A DNA stretch of 64,000 nt from Psococerastis gibbosa (Eukaryota > Arthropoda > Insecta > Psocodea > Psocidae), in the NCBI GenBank assembly GCA_963971405.1, contig OZ020489.1, forward strand, positions 14,074,001-14,138,000, written 5' to 3'. How positions within the stretch are numbered: position 1 is the first letter of the stretch; each line of letters starts with the position of its first letter. The notes below the pieces were generated by a model that saw only the letters and a program-made list of their open reading frames with translations, searched no databases and was not told the DNA's origin. Made by a program: the position numbers and the translations under genes. This document shows, piece after piece, positions 34,786-45,448 of this stretch.

Positions 34786-35382
34786 TGCTCTTTAAGTAAG
34801 CCAAAGCTGAAGAAGAAGAAGAAGTTTTTTTTGCCCGTAAACCTAGCAACATAAGCTAGGTACCTATATTACCATCCCTAGTTTCCTACAATCTAATACT
34901 CGCGAGCAGAAGGAAAATTTTCAAATTTCCCCTTTTGGAAAACTAGGGCGTAGGGAATGAAAAGTAGGAGTAATGGTGACTGAGTAGAGCCGGGATCCCA
35001 CGCGAAATTAGCCCATCCGTTCCATAAATGGAATGGATGTATATCCTATCCCGCTATGTATGTTAATGTCCTGAGCAATATTTTGGCACGGATTCAATTT
35101 CTTTCCCTTTCGGCAGGGCAGATGAGAGGGAGAACACAAAATGTGACCTCGGGTGACATCTTCCCCCTTTCCCCTAACTGCTTCCCCAAAGTTCCACCCC
35201 CCCCCCCTTCATTCCTGCTTGTCTTTCCCTTATTATTAACTTAAACCCCATACTCTTCATCCATTATTTAAAGTATTTGTCGTATTTCCGCGAATTTTCG
35301 TAGAATGTAGAGAGCTTTGCTGGTTGTTTAAAACTGATTTCTAATAGGTTCTTGTAGGTCAGTGGACCGGGACTGTCCAGCT

Positions 35383-35686
35383 CAGGGGTTCCCAAACTGT
35401 GGTCCATGGACCACTGGGGGACCACAGACATAGATCAGGTGGTCCGCGGACCAAAGTATGAAAAACGAAAACGAAACAGCTGAGCTATTGGAAAATTGAA
35501 GTGAAATGCAGTAAGTCTTGGCACTGAACTATACAATAAAATCCTAAACATTTAATCAAATTTTAGTGGAATCGTGGGCACAAATTATCATAGAATTTGA
35601 CGATTTTCCTGGCGCAGCTATGGTGGTCCACAGAAAATCATAAAATAATCTAGTGGCCCATGGACAAAAAGGGTTGGGAACCCCTG
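35383..35686. mobile_element. hAT-type MITE copy 1
   Basis: The termini are CAGGGGTTCCCAAACTGTGG and, reversed, CAGGGGTTCCCAACCCTTTT. The arms also share GTCCATGGACCAC-type blocks. CAGGGGTTCCCAA ends are characteristic of a widespread hAT non-autonomous group. The candidate 8-bp target duplication (GTCCAGCT, GTCTATTA) is only half matched, so this copy is old. No transposase. Confidence 0.75.
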
Positions 35687-35741
35687 GTCTATTAGGAAGA
35701 CAACTGGCCTGTGGAGCGGAGGTTTGAAACTCAACGATTTA

Positions 35742-36132
35742 GGCGCCCATTCCATGGACCGGCTAGGGCTATTTCCAAAAACAGTGACGTGGTAGCAGAC
35801 ATTCAAGACTTAGGTTGCGTTTCCACCGATCTCGCATTGCAGAATGCAAATGACATTGACGGAAATTAGAATTTTTCTTTTTATTAAATTTATAATATTA
35901 TCTATTAAAATGTTTGTACTTAACATATCCCATGACGCCATTTTTTAATTTTAGTTTGTTTGTGATTTTACTGTATGATCATTGATCAATTTTAACTATG
36001 GCATAGAGGAAAATAAACATTTCCGTCAATTCTGCAATGCGAGGTCGGTGGAAGCGCCACCTAAGTCTTGAATGTCTGCTACCACGTCACCGTTTTTGGA
36101 AATAGCCCTAGCCGGTCAATGGAATGGGCACC
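35742..36132. mobile_element. Harbinger-type MITE copy 2
   Basis: 391 bp, same TIRs as 29,687-30,039 and high similarity, with a ~40-bp longer middle (a GATCATTGATCAATTTTAAC block absent from copy 1). Flanks are TTA (35,739-35,741) and TAA (36,133-36,135), consistent with a TWA preference though not an exact duplication. Confidence 0.85.
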
Positions 36133-36231
36133 TAAGGAAAGCATTTCCGCCAGCCAAAGGTCAACGCAGTCCTATTTATTTATTTATCTATTTAATTTCC
36201 TTAGACGCTGACTTAGGGTTCATCAACCCCA

Positions 36232-36360
36232 TTCTTCTTCTTCTTCTTCTTCAATGTCTCTTCTATCGAACATTGGCGATCATCATGGCAATTTTAGTCT
36301 TGATGACTATAGTAAGGAATAGTAATGCAGTGGTTTCCTGTTGCCTTTGCTCGTACTGGT
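36232..36360 (-). repeat. LINE/SINE 3' end with (CTT)n
   Basis: A (TTC)n run then ATGTCTCTTCTATCGAACATTGGCGATCATCATGGC-type sequence and GTAATGCAGTGGTTTCC, the reverse of 32,870-33,075. Confidence 0.55.
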
Positions 36361-37939
36361 TCTTTTTTTATCTGTTTTCTTTACCTATATTAATCTATCT
36401 CCAGCACCAATTGAGGGAAACGGGGGTATTTCACCATTAATTCTCCTGTTTATTGTTGCGACTAAAAATCACTGTTGGTACCCTTCTGGTCCACAAATGT
36501 AAACAACCCTTTCCTTTCTCAAAACAATGGAATTCACAATTACTCTCACCAACATACAGTATACGATGATTCACGCTTGATTAAGGGTAGCAGGTGTAAA
36601 GCCTCTCACTCCCCCACCCTTACCCCCCCCCCCTTCTGAGTACGGTCGGATAGCGTTTTATAATCGGGGTGTAATCAAAAGTTCTTTGTTTGGGGGGTAG
36701 CACTAATGCCCTCTGTCGGTATAGGGGTAGTATTAAAAACACATCATCACCGCATACAAACAAAGCAAATGAATCGATATTTTAGTAGCGGACATTGTGT
36801 TTACACATTCTATCTTCGGCCGGATATCAAAATTACTGATTATTATAGGTACAGAAATTACTAATTCGATATTGGGTTGTATTTGCATGGCAGCTGATTA
36901 TCCTGAAATTATTGTGTCTCTATAATGAAGTTTTGTTATTGTTAATGTTTGGTAGCCTAACTAAGTACCTGCAACGCGGTAATTGCTCACTGTTGCGAGA
37001 AGAAATTCTGCCATTTTGACCCCACTGTTTGAAAATACAAATGGTTTTAACATGCTATTTGTACAGTAGCCAGTGGGCTCACAGCCAAATTTAAAACGGC
37101 TCTAAGCGAACTGCACAGTAATGTTTGTAATGTAGGCCTAATTATTGTGTTAGTAAGTTAGTAAGCAGTTGACCTAGTAAGCAGTAGTAATAGTAACCAC
37201 AGTCGAAATATGTAACACAGCTTTTGACATACTCTACAGCAATTTTCCTATTTATACGTTAGTATAAGGAAAGCTTTGTGATGGTCTAAGAGAGGGAAAC
37301 ACTCTCCCCCTTGGCCTTATCGCTAGATGAATCTCCTGCACAGAAGAAGAAGAAGAAGAAGAAGTAGAAGATGAAAGAGAAGACTTTTTTGCTGACTGGC
37401 ATGGCAATAGTGATTACTTTTTGTAAGTTTAGTACCACAGAAGGTGTCAATTTATTTTTGATAGAAACTAAAAAAGAAACAATATAAACATATAGTTTAG
37501 TCCCATAAGCTAAATACATGAACATACGTCGTATTATGGGTACTAGAGCCTTTTCATGGCCGTCATCCCGAGGCTGGGTCGTTAGACGGGGTTATAAATG
37601 ACACGAGAGGAGAGGAAATCGAAGATATGTGCTGCCGGCAAGATGACAAAATATAAAAAATGATAAATGATTCGGGGAGTAGCTTGGGCGTGCTTTGTGC
37701 AACCAAGGACAAAGGGAAAATTGAGTGGAGGGCTATGAAGATGGGGGCCATAAATATCATTGCTTACTAAGTTATGTGCTTGCAGCGCTCTTCGGCGGTG
37801 TTTTGGCAAGTAAATGTGGCTACCTTAATGGGCTTGTTTCTTGAAATATTGCCGGGTTAGTGGTTACGGTAGTGGGGTTCACCGTACACGGTTTGAATGA
37901 GGTAAAATTGTTCCCTCCAATAACACAATGATGAATGAT
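36361..37939. other. Unassigned sequence
   Basis: Contains C runs near 36,626 and a (GAA)n run at about 37,343-37,362. No supported gene or element boundary. Confidence 0.4.
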
Positions 37940-37951
37940 AATTCATTAGTA

Positions 37952-38578
37952 GTTAGTTAGTTTACGTGTCCGGGCCATCAGGACACGTTCCGCCAGAAAA
38001 TTGCGGCCTGGATGGCCTTGTCAGTTCCCTGGTCCAAGTCCCCTTGCGTGATAGGGCAGCTCATCCTTGGACAGATCAGAAGATGCCGATCGTCCTGCAG
38101 GGCTCCGCAGTCGCACATGGGGTTATCAGAAAGTCCCCAACGCACGAGATTGCTACGGCACCGTGTCACTCCCACCCTCAACCTATTGAGACTTTTCCAC
38201 GTGGTATATGGCAAATCACGGCCAGGGGCCAGTTCTTCCTTCGGGTTGAAAGCATCGTTAAGGGCTGACATCCAAAGCGTGGTTCGTTTTTTCCGTGGAC
38301 AGCCATCAAGTCGGTTGGTGCGGCTGAGGAAACCTTTCCTGGATTTTAGGCGGCAATGTGTTGGTTGCTGGCCGTACAAGACGTGCCTCGGATCATCCTC
38401 CGCTTTGGCTCTCTCGGCGTCTGCCACGACTTCGCGTCGAACTTTGGGGGGAGCTATGCCGACTAGCGGGTAAATCTTATCAACAGGCGTTGGCTTTAGG
38501 CACCCAGAGATTATACGGACAGTCTCATTTACAGCGATGTCAACCTCCTTCGCGTGGGTCGAAGCGTTCCACACTGGC
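37952..38578 (-). pseudogene. 5'-truncated LINE, C-terminal protein part
   Basis: A 200-residue minus-strand frame matches the C-terminal region of jockey-like non-LTR retrotransposon proteins: NETVRIISGCLKPTP, YPLVGIAPP, RREVVADAERAKAE, a RLKSRKGFL block, EELAPGRDLP, LNRLRVGVTRCRSNLVRWG and a zinc-finger-like CDCGA-QDDRHLLICP near residues 158-173. The core RT is absent. A perfect 12-bp target duplication AATTCATTAGTA lies at 37,940-37,951 and 38,579-38,590, and the 3' end carries a (TAAC)n tail (GTTAGTTAG on the plus strand). Truncation, tail and TSD all fit target-primed insertion, and the open frame implies a fairly young copy. Confidence 0.9.
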
Positions 38579-38716
38579 AATTCATTAGTACAAATAATAA
38601 ATTTATTTTAGAATGCTGCAGCATTTTCAATTTCTTTCCTAGTAAGGCTCTTCTTCATGATTCTTTTAAAATGGGAAATAATAAAGAATTAAAAGCCAAA
38701 AATAACAATTACTTAA

Positions 38717-39516
38717 GAATGTAGCCTACGTCGCGTACGGTACCGAATTGACAGCCGGACATTTATTACATCTTATTTTTCATTTTAGAGGACATGCTAC
38801 GTAGAAAATGAGCACCCCAAAATTTGTTGCTTTTATTGACTTTTTATTTTTTATTTAATTAACAAAGCAAGTCATTAAAAATTTGGCTCATGGAAGTTGT
38901 AGAAGACTGCTTCATGCAACATGAAATAGGAAATAATAAATTTTTGGTGCCTTAGTTCTTTCATAAATACCAGAACGGTCTAAAATTATGCGTATTCTGG
39001 GATTTTTGGAAGAACTACAAAAACGAAAAGTAAAAATACCTGATTATATGATGCACGAAGTAGTCTTCTACAACTTCCATGAGCCAAATCTATAATGACT
39101 TGCTTTGTTAATAAAATAAAAAATAAAAAGTAATTAAAAACAACAAATATTTTGGTAGTTCATTTTCTACGTAGCATGTCCTCTTAATGAACTAAGCATG
39201 TTATTAAAGATTTGGCTCATTTACCGATAAGTTGTAGAAGACATCTTCATGCATAATACAATAATAGATTATTATACATTTTTAGTTTGGTTGTTTTTCA
39301 TAGTGCCGTATGTCTATCTATTTTACGTGAACTTTAAGCCCTCAACAATTTTTATGAAAAAGCTACGGTATCAAAAATTAAAATTCCCAATTATATGATA
39401 CATGTAGTCATCTCCAACTTTAATGAGTCAAATTTTTAATAGCTTGCTTAGTTAATTAAATAAAAAATAAGAAATATTAAATTTCAGGCTGCCGATTTCC
39501 TACGGAATGCACACTC
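38717..39516. mobile_element. MITE-A copy 2, split by MITE-B
   Basis: Outer ends match MITE-A copy 1: TTAAGAATGTAGCCTACG on the left (TTAA 38,713-38,716) and CACACTCTTAA on the right (TTAA 39,517-39,520), with AGCC-GACATTTATTAC and ACTAAGCATGTTATTAAAG blocks inside. It is interrupted at the point where copy 1 reads TTAATTAACTAAGC by MITE-B. More diverged than copy 1. Confidence 0.75.
38788..39183. mobile_element. MITE-B nested in MITE-A
   Basis: 396 bp with perfect 24-bp TIRs beginning GAGGACATGCTACGTAGAAA. Flanks are TTTA (38,784-38,787) and TTAA (39,184-39,187). The interior shares GGCTCATG-AGTTGTAGAAGAC and ATTTATATGA/TTATATGATGCACGAAG with MITE-A, so A and B are related families with different ends. 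Confidence 0.8.
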
Positions 39517-39909
39517 TTAACACTAACACATATTGGTGTGTTTTATTCGCTTGATGCGTTTCTGGGGAATGCGTAAAATAATTTTGGGCGATTGGTTCTT
39601 ATAGTGGACTAATTATTTTATTTTGTAAATTTTTATTTTTATTATTTTGAATTTTTGTTAGTTATTAGTTTAGTTAAAATTGTATTGTATTGTTTTGTGT
39701 CTTTCATTATCATTATTATTCATTCAAAAAAGAAAAAAATGGATTTCCCCCTTTTAAGCAATAATATGTCAACCTGTTATTACAATTGGACAGGTCATTT
39801 CGCAAGACAATTGATTGAAAACTAGCCAACTGCTGGAAGGAAAGGGGGGGGGAGTCGGAAATACATGAGGGGGAGGTAAGACAGATGGAGAGGGAAGCTG
39901 ATTGATGGG

Positions 39910-40422
39910 CAGCCACGTGTATCAGACGTGCTGGAACTGCGCGAAATTACAGGTTGAGGTGTTTGGGGAGCTAGGATGATGGATAGAAATGGAGATGCTA
40001 CGGCCTTAGCCAAAGAAATTGCTGTAGGGAACACTATTCTGCTTAGCATCGTAGTTTAAAAGTGTCAGTGCACGCACTTGGGTCACTATGGACCATCAGA
40101 TACTGGAGCCGCGCGAAATTCCATGTTTACGTGTTTGGGAGCTAGAATGATAGAGGATGATGAAAATGCGTTGGTCTTAGCTGAAGAAATTGCTGCAAGG
40201 AATATTATTCCGCTTAGCATCGTAGTTTAAAGGTGTCAGTACACGCACTTGGGTCACTATGGTCCATCAGATACTGGAGTCGCGCGAAATTCCATGTTCA
40301 TGTGTTTGGGAGCTAGAATGATAGAGAAAGATGAAAATGCGTTGGTCTTAGCTGATGAAATTGCTGCAGGGAACATTATTCTGCTTAGCATCGTAGTTTA
40401 AAAGTGTCAATACACGCACTAT
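39910..40422 (+). repeat. Three-unit tandem repeat, ~171-172 bp
   Basis: CGCGAAATT recurs at 39,940, 40,112 and 40,283. Each unit contains GGAGCTAG-ATGAT, a GGTCTTAGC or GGCCTTAGC block, GAAATTGCTG and TGCTTAGCATCGTAGTTTAAA. Units 2 and 3 are closer to each other than to unit 1. A short frame ending SIVV-stop is preserved in each unit, but I cannot link it to any family. Confidence 0.85.
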
Positions 40423-40779
40423 TACTAAACTATTATGGTTATAACTGATGGTTCTATGATCACGGTCTCAAAGTTGTCCCTGACCCTAGTACCATAGACA
40501 TAAGTGTCTCCCATAGACATGCTGCCAGACACCTTAACATGAGTGCACGTCTGTAGGATAAAGTGAGATGGTACGGTTAGAAGTCGCAACTTTTCGAAAT
40601 GTGGACGACATGTTGCGTCTCTTAGCAAGAGGTCGCCACAATATCGCCTTCTTCTGGAGCATAAAAATTCTCTGAATATTGTATTTGGAGCTTACTCCCC
40701 AGAGGTCAATCCCATATGCTATGTAGCTCTGTATCAGGGATCAGGCCCGTACCCAAGGGCCATGCCCCCCCTAAATTTG

Positions 40780-41640
40780 ATTTAAAAAAAATAAAGAACC
40801 GGTTTGAGTTTACTCGAACATGCTTTCCGATTTATCAATTAGTAGATAGAGAAAATGAGTAATTTAATGATAAATAATTTTCCTATGGTTAAATTTCGGA
40901 AATCTCGGGGGGAGGGGTGGGGGTTGTCCACCTGACGTCACTGGAGGTGAGGTAACGTAAGGGTAAGGGCACGCAATGCATTTGAATTTTCTATCATTTT
41001 TTCTGGCAAAAAAACTTTTTTCCACAAAACCTAATAGATTTTTGCGAAAACAACCTCTCCGATTTCGTTACTCAATTAAACACCTGAAACATGCCTGAAG
41101 GTAGAAATCATCTATCGAAAGGTTTCGCAGAAAAATTATTTTTTTAGTAATTTCTCATTAAAATTTAGTTATTTTTATTTTTTAACCCCCAGAAGCAAAC
41201 TATCAAGAGGCAAGCGACCCCACGCATTTTATTAACATTAATAACAGCTACAATATATGTGAATTTAAATGAAATCGTTGGGGCTGTTTTTGAGAAATAA
41301 TGTTTTTAGACGTTTTTTTCGAGTTTATTTAGTATAAAAACCCCCCAAATTGAGTGATCCCAACAAACAAACAAAAAATCTCGAGGTATGAATTTTGTAA
41401 ACCTACATGCCAAATTTAATCGAAATCGACCAAGTAGTTTGCCCAGAAATCGATGAACAGACAGACAGACAGAGCGACAGACAGACAGACAGAGCTACAG
41501 GCAAACATTTCGTAAAAACAATTTTTTTGGGTTTCTGGGACCTCAAAACGTGTAAATCCGTTGAAATTTCGGTTTCGAAAATTTCGACCATTACAAAGCT
41601 TTCCTTATTCTACGTATAAATTGGAAAACAATAATGTAAG
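40780..41640 (+). repeat. Dispersed repeat F, copy 1, with (GACA)n
   Basis: Matches 51,970-52,640 in order: AAAGAACCGGT, ACATGCTTTCC, CTGAAACATGCCTGAAGG, AAAAATTATTTTTTTAG, GTAGTTTGCCCAGAAATCGATG followed by a (GACA)n microsatellite, CATTTCGTAAAAAC and GACCTCAAAACGTGTAAATC. Copy 1 has ~180 bp (about 41,215-41,410) absent from copy 2. Non-coding family of unknown class. Confidence 0.75.
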
Positions 41641-41787
41641 CGTTTCAGCTGAAGTACTAAAATCACTACGGATGTACCTATCATTTATTTAAAATTCTGT
41701 TCTTGCGCCCCCCCCCCCCAAATTAAATCCTGGATATTCTTACCCTCTTGAACCCAAGCAGTCCCAAACATACTTTACTGCCTACAT

Positions 41788-42113
41788 CAGGGCTTCCCAA
41801 CCATTTTGGTCCGTGGACCAATAGATTATTTTATGATTTACCGTGGACCACAATGGCTGTGGCAGGAAAATCGTCAAATTCTAGAACCAAGATCAAGTAG
41901 TTTGTGTCTACAGTAATTAGCATACGAGCTAATATTTAATTAAATGTTTGGGACTGACATCGGTTAGATTTTATAGTTCAGTGCCAAGGCTTCACTCCTA
42001 ATTTCCAATAACTCAGCTGTTTTATTTTCTTATTTCTTACTTCGCTCCGTGGACCACCTGATATATGTCTGTGGACCACCGGTGGTCCATGGACTACAGT
42101 TTGGGAACCCTTG
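41788..42113. mobile_element. hAT-type MITE copy 2
   Basis: Termini CAGGGCTTCCCAACC and, reversed, CAAGGGTTCCCAAACTG. The flanking 8-mers GCCTACAT (41,780-41,787) and GCTTACAA (42,114-42,121) agree at 6 of 8 positions, as expected for a hAT target duplication. The interior is related to 35,383-35,686 but inverted (the TTTTATGATT and GTGGACCAC order is reversed). Confidence 0.8.
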
Positions 42114-42699
42114 GCTTACAACCTGAACGTGGCTAGTCCATGTAAGGTCCATGTCCACGAGCCTGCCCAAAATTTACTTAATCCTCCATCAACACTGCAG
42201 TCAGATATGCACACACTAGACTATACAGTATATAAATAACTAATATAAATTCTGTAAATAGGTAGTAATAGGTATAGCATACAATAAAAGCTTGACGTAC
42301 AATATGATCAGTTTGTAATTCTGGTGAAGTGTGATGGACATTTTTCCATCCGACTCTTTTGTTATATTTGACATGATGATAACGTAATGTCCACAGCACG
42401 TGATGAAAATTATCATTAGTGTTGTCGTTATATTTGAAATGATGTTCCAGTTCATGATTGATGCATTGATGATTAATGATTATGATAATTACAATCAGGA
42501 AAATCAACAGATAACTTGCATGTTTAGTAACACTGTATACTCTTGGCATATAGTATGACTGATCAATGGTGCACTCAGGAACGCGATATTTGTGTGTTTA
42601 AAACAATATGTGACGGAATAGCAGCCTGATTCCGAAACGACGATACCTATTATTATGAAGAGCAATTATTATTATTATTATTATTTTTTTTTTTTTGGC

Positions 42700-43080
42700 A
42701 TTGTGGGTTCACATACAGCCATGCCGTGGGTAGGTGGGGTTAAAATTCTACGTGGACTTCCCATAGAAAGTCATATATAGCCTGGTAGGAGTCACTTTTA
42801 GAGATCATGTGGGCATAATTAAAAGGGAGGACTGTCATTAAGGGGAAGATGCGGTCTAGTAATTTGTTTCTAGCTATGGTGAATTAAGGGCATTCCAATA
42901 TAACATGCTGCATTGTGCCTTCACTTTCCAGGCAATGGCTGCAGAGAGGAGAGTATGAGCCCCGTAGGGTATGATAGATATATGCCTCAGAGAGTCCATG
43001 GTTTGTCCTCAGACGTGAGATGGTGGATAAATACATGCGGTGAGTTGGGCCAGACACATTAGCAGACCATTCAACAATTA
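42700..43080 (-). pseudogene. LINE C-terminal fragment (I/jockey-like)
   Basis: A minus-strand frame shows TISRLRTNHGLSEAY, CSHCLESEGTMQHVILECP and, after one stop, KLLDRIFPL. The C-x2-C-x8-H-x4-C pattern is the zinc-finger-like motif close to the C terminus of many I/jockey-group LINE proteins, just after the RNase H region. Only this tail remains and it contains a stop, so it is dead. Confidence 0.6.
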
Positions 43081-43819
43081 TTTTTAACGCAGTATTTCTT
43101 TTTCTTTATTTGCCGGCTAAAGGTCAAAATCGGCAGGGAAATGTAGAAATGAAGCGAAAACGTGTATGTAACCAACAAATTAAGCCAGAAGTGAAAACCA
43201 ACCTGACGTGGTAGTAACATTTGGCAGATAGATTTTGAAAATTAACCCCCCCCCCCCCCCCTCCACTACTAATCTGCGAGGACGAAGGAGTTGTAACTCC
43301 CATAAATATGTATGAGCGGGATGTGGGGGGGAAATCTATCGCTGACATTAGTGCCTGGGATGAGGGGGTCAGCTGCTCTGGTATTTACATTTACACACCG
43401 CGCCATTTATTTGTATTCACGGATTTCACCCTCCACCCAAAATAATTTTCCCTGCTAAATTATTGGAAAGCTGTTGTTATTGGAAAACAGTTTTAATAAT
43501 TTTCACGTACCCGCTTACACAGCGGCTTTAGCCGAACGTTTGGGAACGCGAATCAGGACGTTTGGGACTACTAGCTCATATTTTGGGCTATTTGTTATTC
43601 TCTGACAGTTGGTTCTTTTTTTCTATTGCTATGCGAAGTAAAAGGATTGGAAGAGCAATCGGAGTAAGAGACAATTTTCCAGTGCAACTGCGACAAATTT
43701 CTACTGTTTTACCTTTGTTGCCAATGGACGTGCGGCTTAGAATAGAACTAAGGTTTGGGCTGTTCTTACGAACCATTTTATGTACAGACACCCCCAAAAC
43801 AAATTTCACAAAAAATATC

Positions 43820-44133
43820 TACTGAAGAGCTAATTTCAAAATTCAAATCCCTTAGCACTCCTACAGCCTTCAGCACTGGATACTGGTCATGGCTTGTTCA
43901 AAGTTAACTTGGTCATGGAGGTTCTACCGTCTGCCGGCACTGTAATGAGGCCGAAGATACCGCGGAACACGTGGCTAGCCACTGTCCACTGTCCAGGCCT
44001 GTGGCTGGCGCAGTTGGACTGTTTAGGGGCTGCCTACATCGACCATGTTGAACTGATTGACTTACCATTGAAAGACATGGTTGTCTTTGCTAACAAGGTT
44101 AAGCTGCTGAAAACCAAATTCAAGCCCGAATAG
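43820..44133 (+). pseudogene. LINE C-terminal fragment with CCHC motif
   Basis: A plus-strand frame has TGHGLFKVNL and, in an adjacent frame, TVCRHCNEAEDTAEHVASHC, again the C-terminal zinc-finger-like motif of non-LTR elements. One frameshift separates the two. The segment upstream (43,562-43,825) has an open frame I do not recognise and might be more of the same protein. Confidence 0.6.
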
Positions 44134-44339
44134 GTTGCTTTCCAAGAAAGGTTTTGGTTTTGAAGATTTTTTTTAAATGATTTTATGGACATCCGAGGGC
44201 AAATACCCTATACTATTATTATTGTGTTGTACTATATATTATTGGTCTGCCCATTTTAGGCTTTGCAGAGATGCCCCATCGATCAATCCAGTTCTTCCGG
44301 ATAGAGAAAATCTATAGATAGCCGATATTTAGGGAATGT

Positions 44340-44560
44340 AGAGTAGTGGTGCAGACTCTTACTTTCACCCAAAAGGTTGTTGCCTCGAGTCCCACACTTC
44401 CTACATTTTCTGGATATGCTTCGGAGGGCATGTAAAGCAGGCGGTCCCGGGCCTTCCTAGTTGAGTGTAAGGGAGGGCTTTAGAGCCCTAACTCCGCTAA
44501 ATCGGCTTAGTAATTTAACCAAAAAAAGTCAATATTTTTTTATTTTTATTTTATTTGACC
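44340..44560 (+). mobile_element. SINE-C copy (plus, best preserved)
   Basis: GTAGTGGTGCAGACTCTTAC (A-box-like), GTTGCCTCGAGTCCC (B-box-like), then GGCATGTAAAGCAGGCGGTC, GGCCTTCCTAGTTGAGTGTAA, GAGGGCTTTAGAGCCC and a T-rich (ATTTTT)n end. The internal promoter spacing is plausible for a tRNA-derived SINE. Confidence 0.6.
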
Positions 44561-44641
44561 ATGGTACTATTGCAGCACCTATACTAATTTATAAATAGGA
44601 AAGCATGTATGGGTCCACTCGTATATCGGTTCTTTACTTAA

Positions 44642-45028
44642 GGGCATACCGGAGTCGCCGATATTCCATTTCTGTGCAACCTTCAATTTCTCATGAAATA
44701 TCGAACATAGAACAATGAAAAAATGCTGAGTCGCAAGAAGAATTTTTTTTCTCCTAATTTTTACATATAGTATGTTGCAATCATCAATACCGATCGGCTA
44801 TAGTTAGTGAACTTGATACGCAAAAAATAACGGTCACTCAGGAGTTCAAGTTGGAGGAGTTCATCAACTGTGGCGAATTGGGGTCAGTTAAGGCCACATA
44901 CTATATATCAAAATTAGGAGAAAAAATTCTTTTTGCGACTCAGCATTTCTTCATTGCTCTGCGTTCCATATTTCATGAGAAATTGAAGTTTGAACAGAAA
45001 ATGGAATATGAGCGACTTCGGTTGGCCC
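44642..45028. mobile_element. TTAA-flanked palindromic MITE
   Basis: 387 bp between TTAA at 44,638-44,641 and 45,029-45,032. TIRs begin GGGCATACCGGAGTCGC and, reversed, GGGCCAACCGAAGTCGC, and extend far inward (AATTTCTCATGAAATAT, TGCTGAGTCGCAA). The left insertion point cuts a reversed repeat-F scrap (44,575-44,637). Confidence 0.75.
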
Positions 45029-45264
45029 TTAATAACCGACAGTTTCAGCTTCCAATAATTTATATAGGCTACTAATAATATAAATCAAAATAATCTGGTA
45101 AATTTTAGTTTATAGGCTAGTTTGAACCCTTCTAAATGCAAATCGTATCATTTGCAAGTTCACACAGGCTCTTGAAAATCTCATATCCTGTATACACGAC
45201 GAAGCAACAGGATGGTGCATGTGTTCCATGTGATCCCTTGACTTATCGCATTGTATTCTAACCA

Positions 45265-45430
45265 TATTATATGACTTGTATCTGTACTATGTTCAGTCAT
45301 GCTTTCACCTGTTTCAGTGCGTGAATGGTAAGCTTGTCTCAGCTTGTCCATTATCGCTTGCAGCCAATGTAGATTGACATCGAGAACATATACAGTAGCA
45401 GTTTGCAAATGGCCAAAAATTCATACGGAA
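45265..45430 (+). repeat. Dispersed repeat D, copy 4, upstream part
   Basis: Has GTGAATGGTAAGCTTGTCTCAGCTTG and TTGACATCGAG, then stops at ATTCATACGGAA. The family resumes at 49,510 with the same 12 bases. A 4079-bp insertion separates the parts. Confidence 0.7.
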
Positions 45431-45448
45431 TAAACAAAAAACAACAAA

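Noticed and set aside
38012-38473. Plus-strand ORF opposite the LINE fragment
   Set aside because: Antisense shadow of the minus-strand LINE protein, which has the recognisable motifs and TSD.
41455-41495. (GACA)n run as a CRISPR-like array
   Set aside because: Simple microsatellite without spacers, in a eukaryotic dispersed repeat.
43562-43825. Host membrane protein gene
   Set aside because: The frame begins with hydrophobic residues but has no recognised domain or splice context and runs towards a LINE tail.
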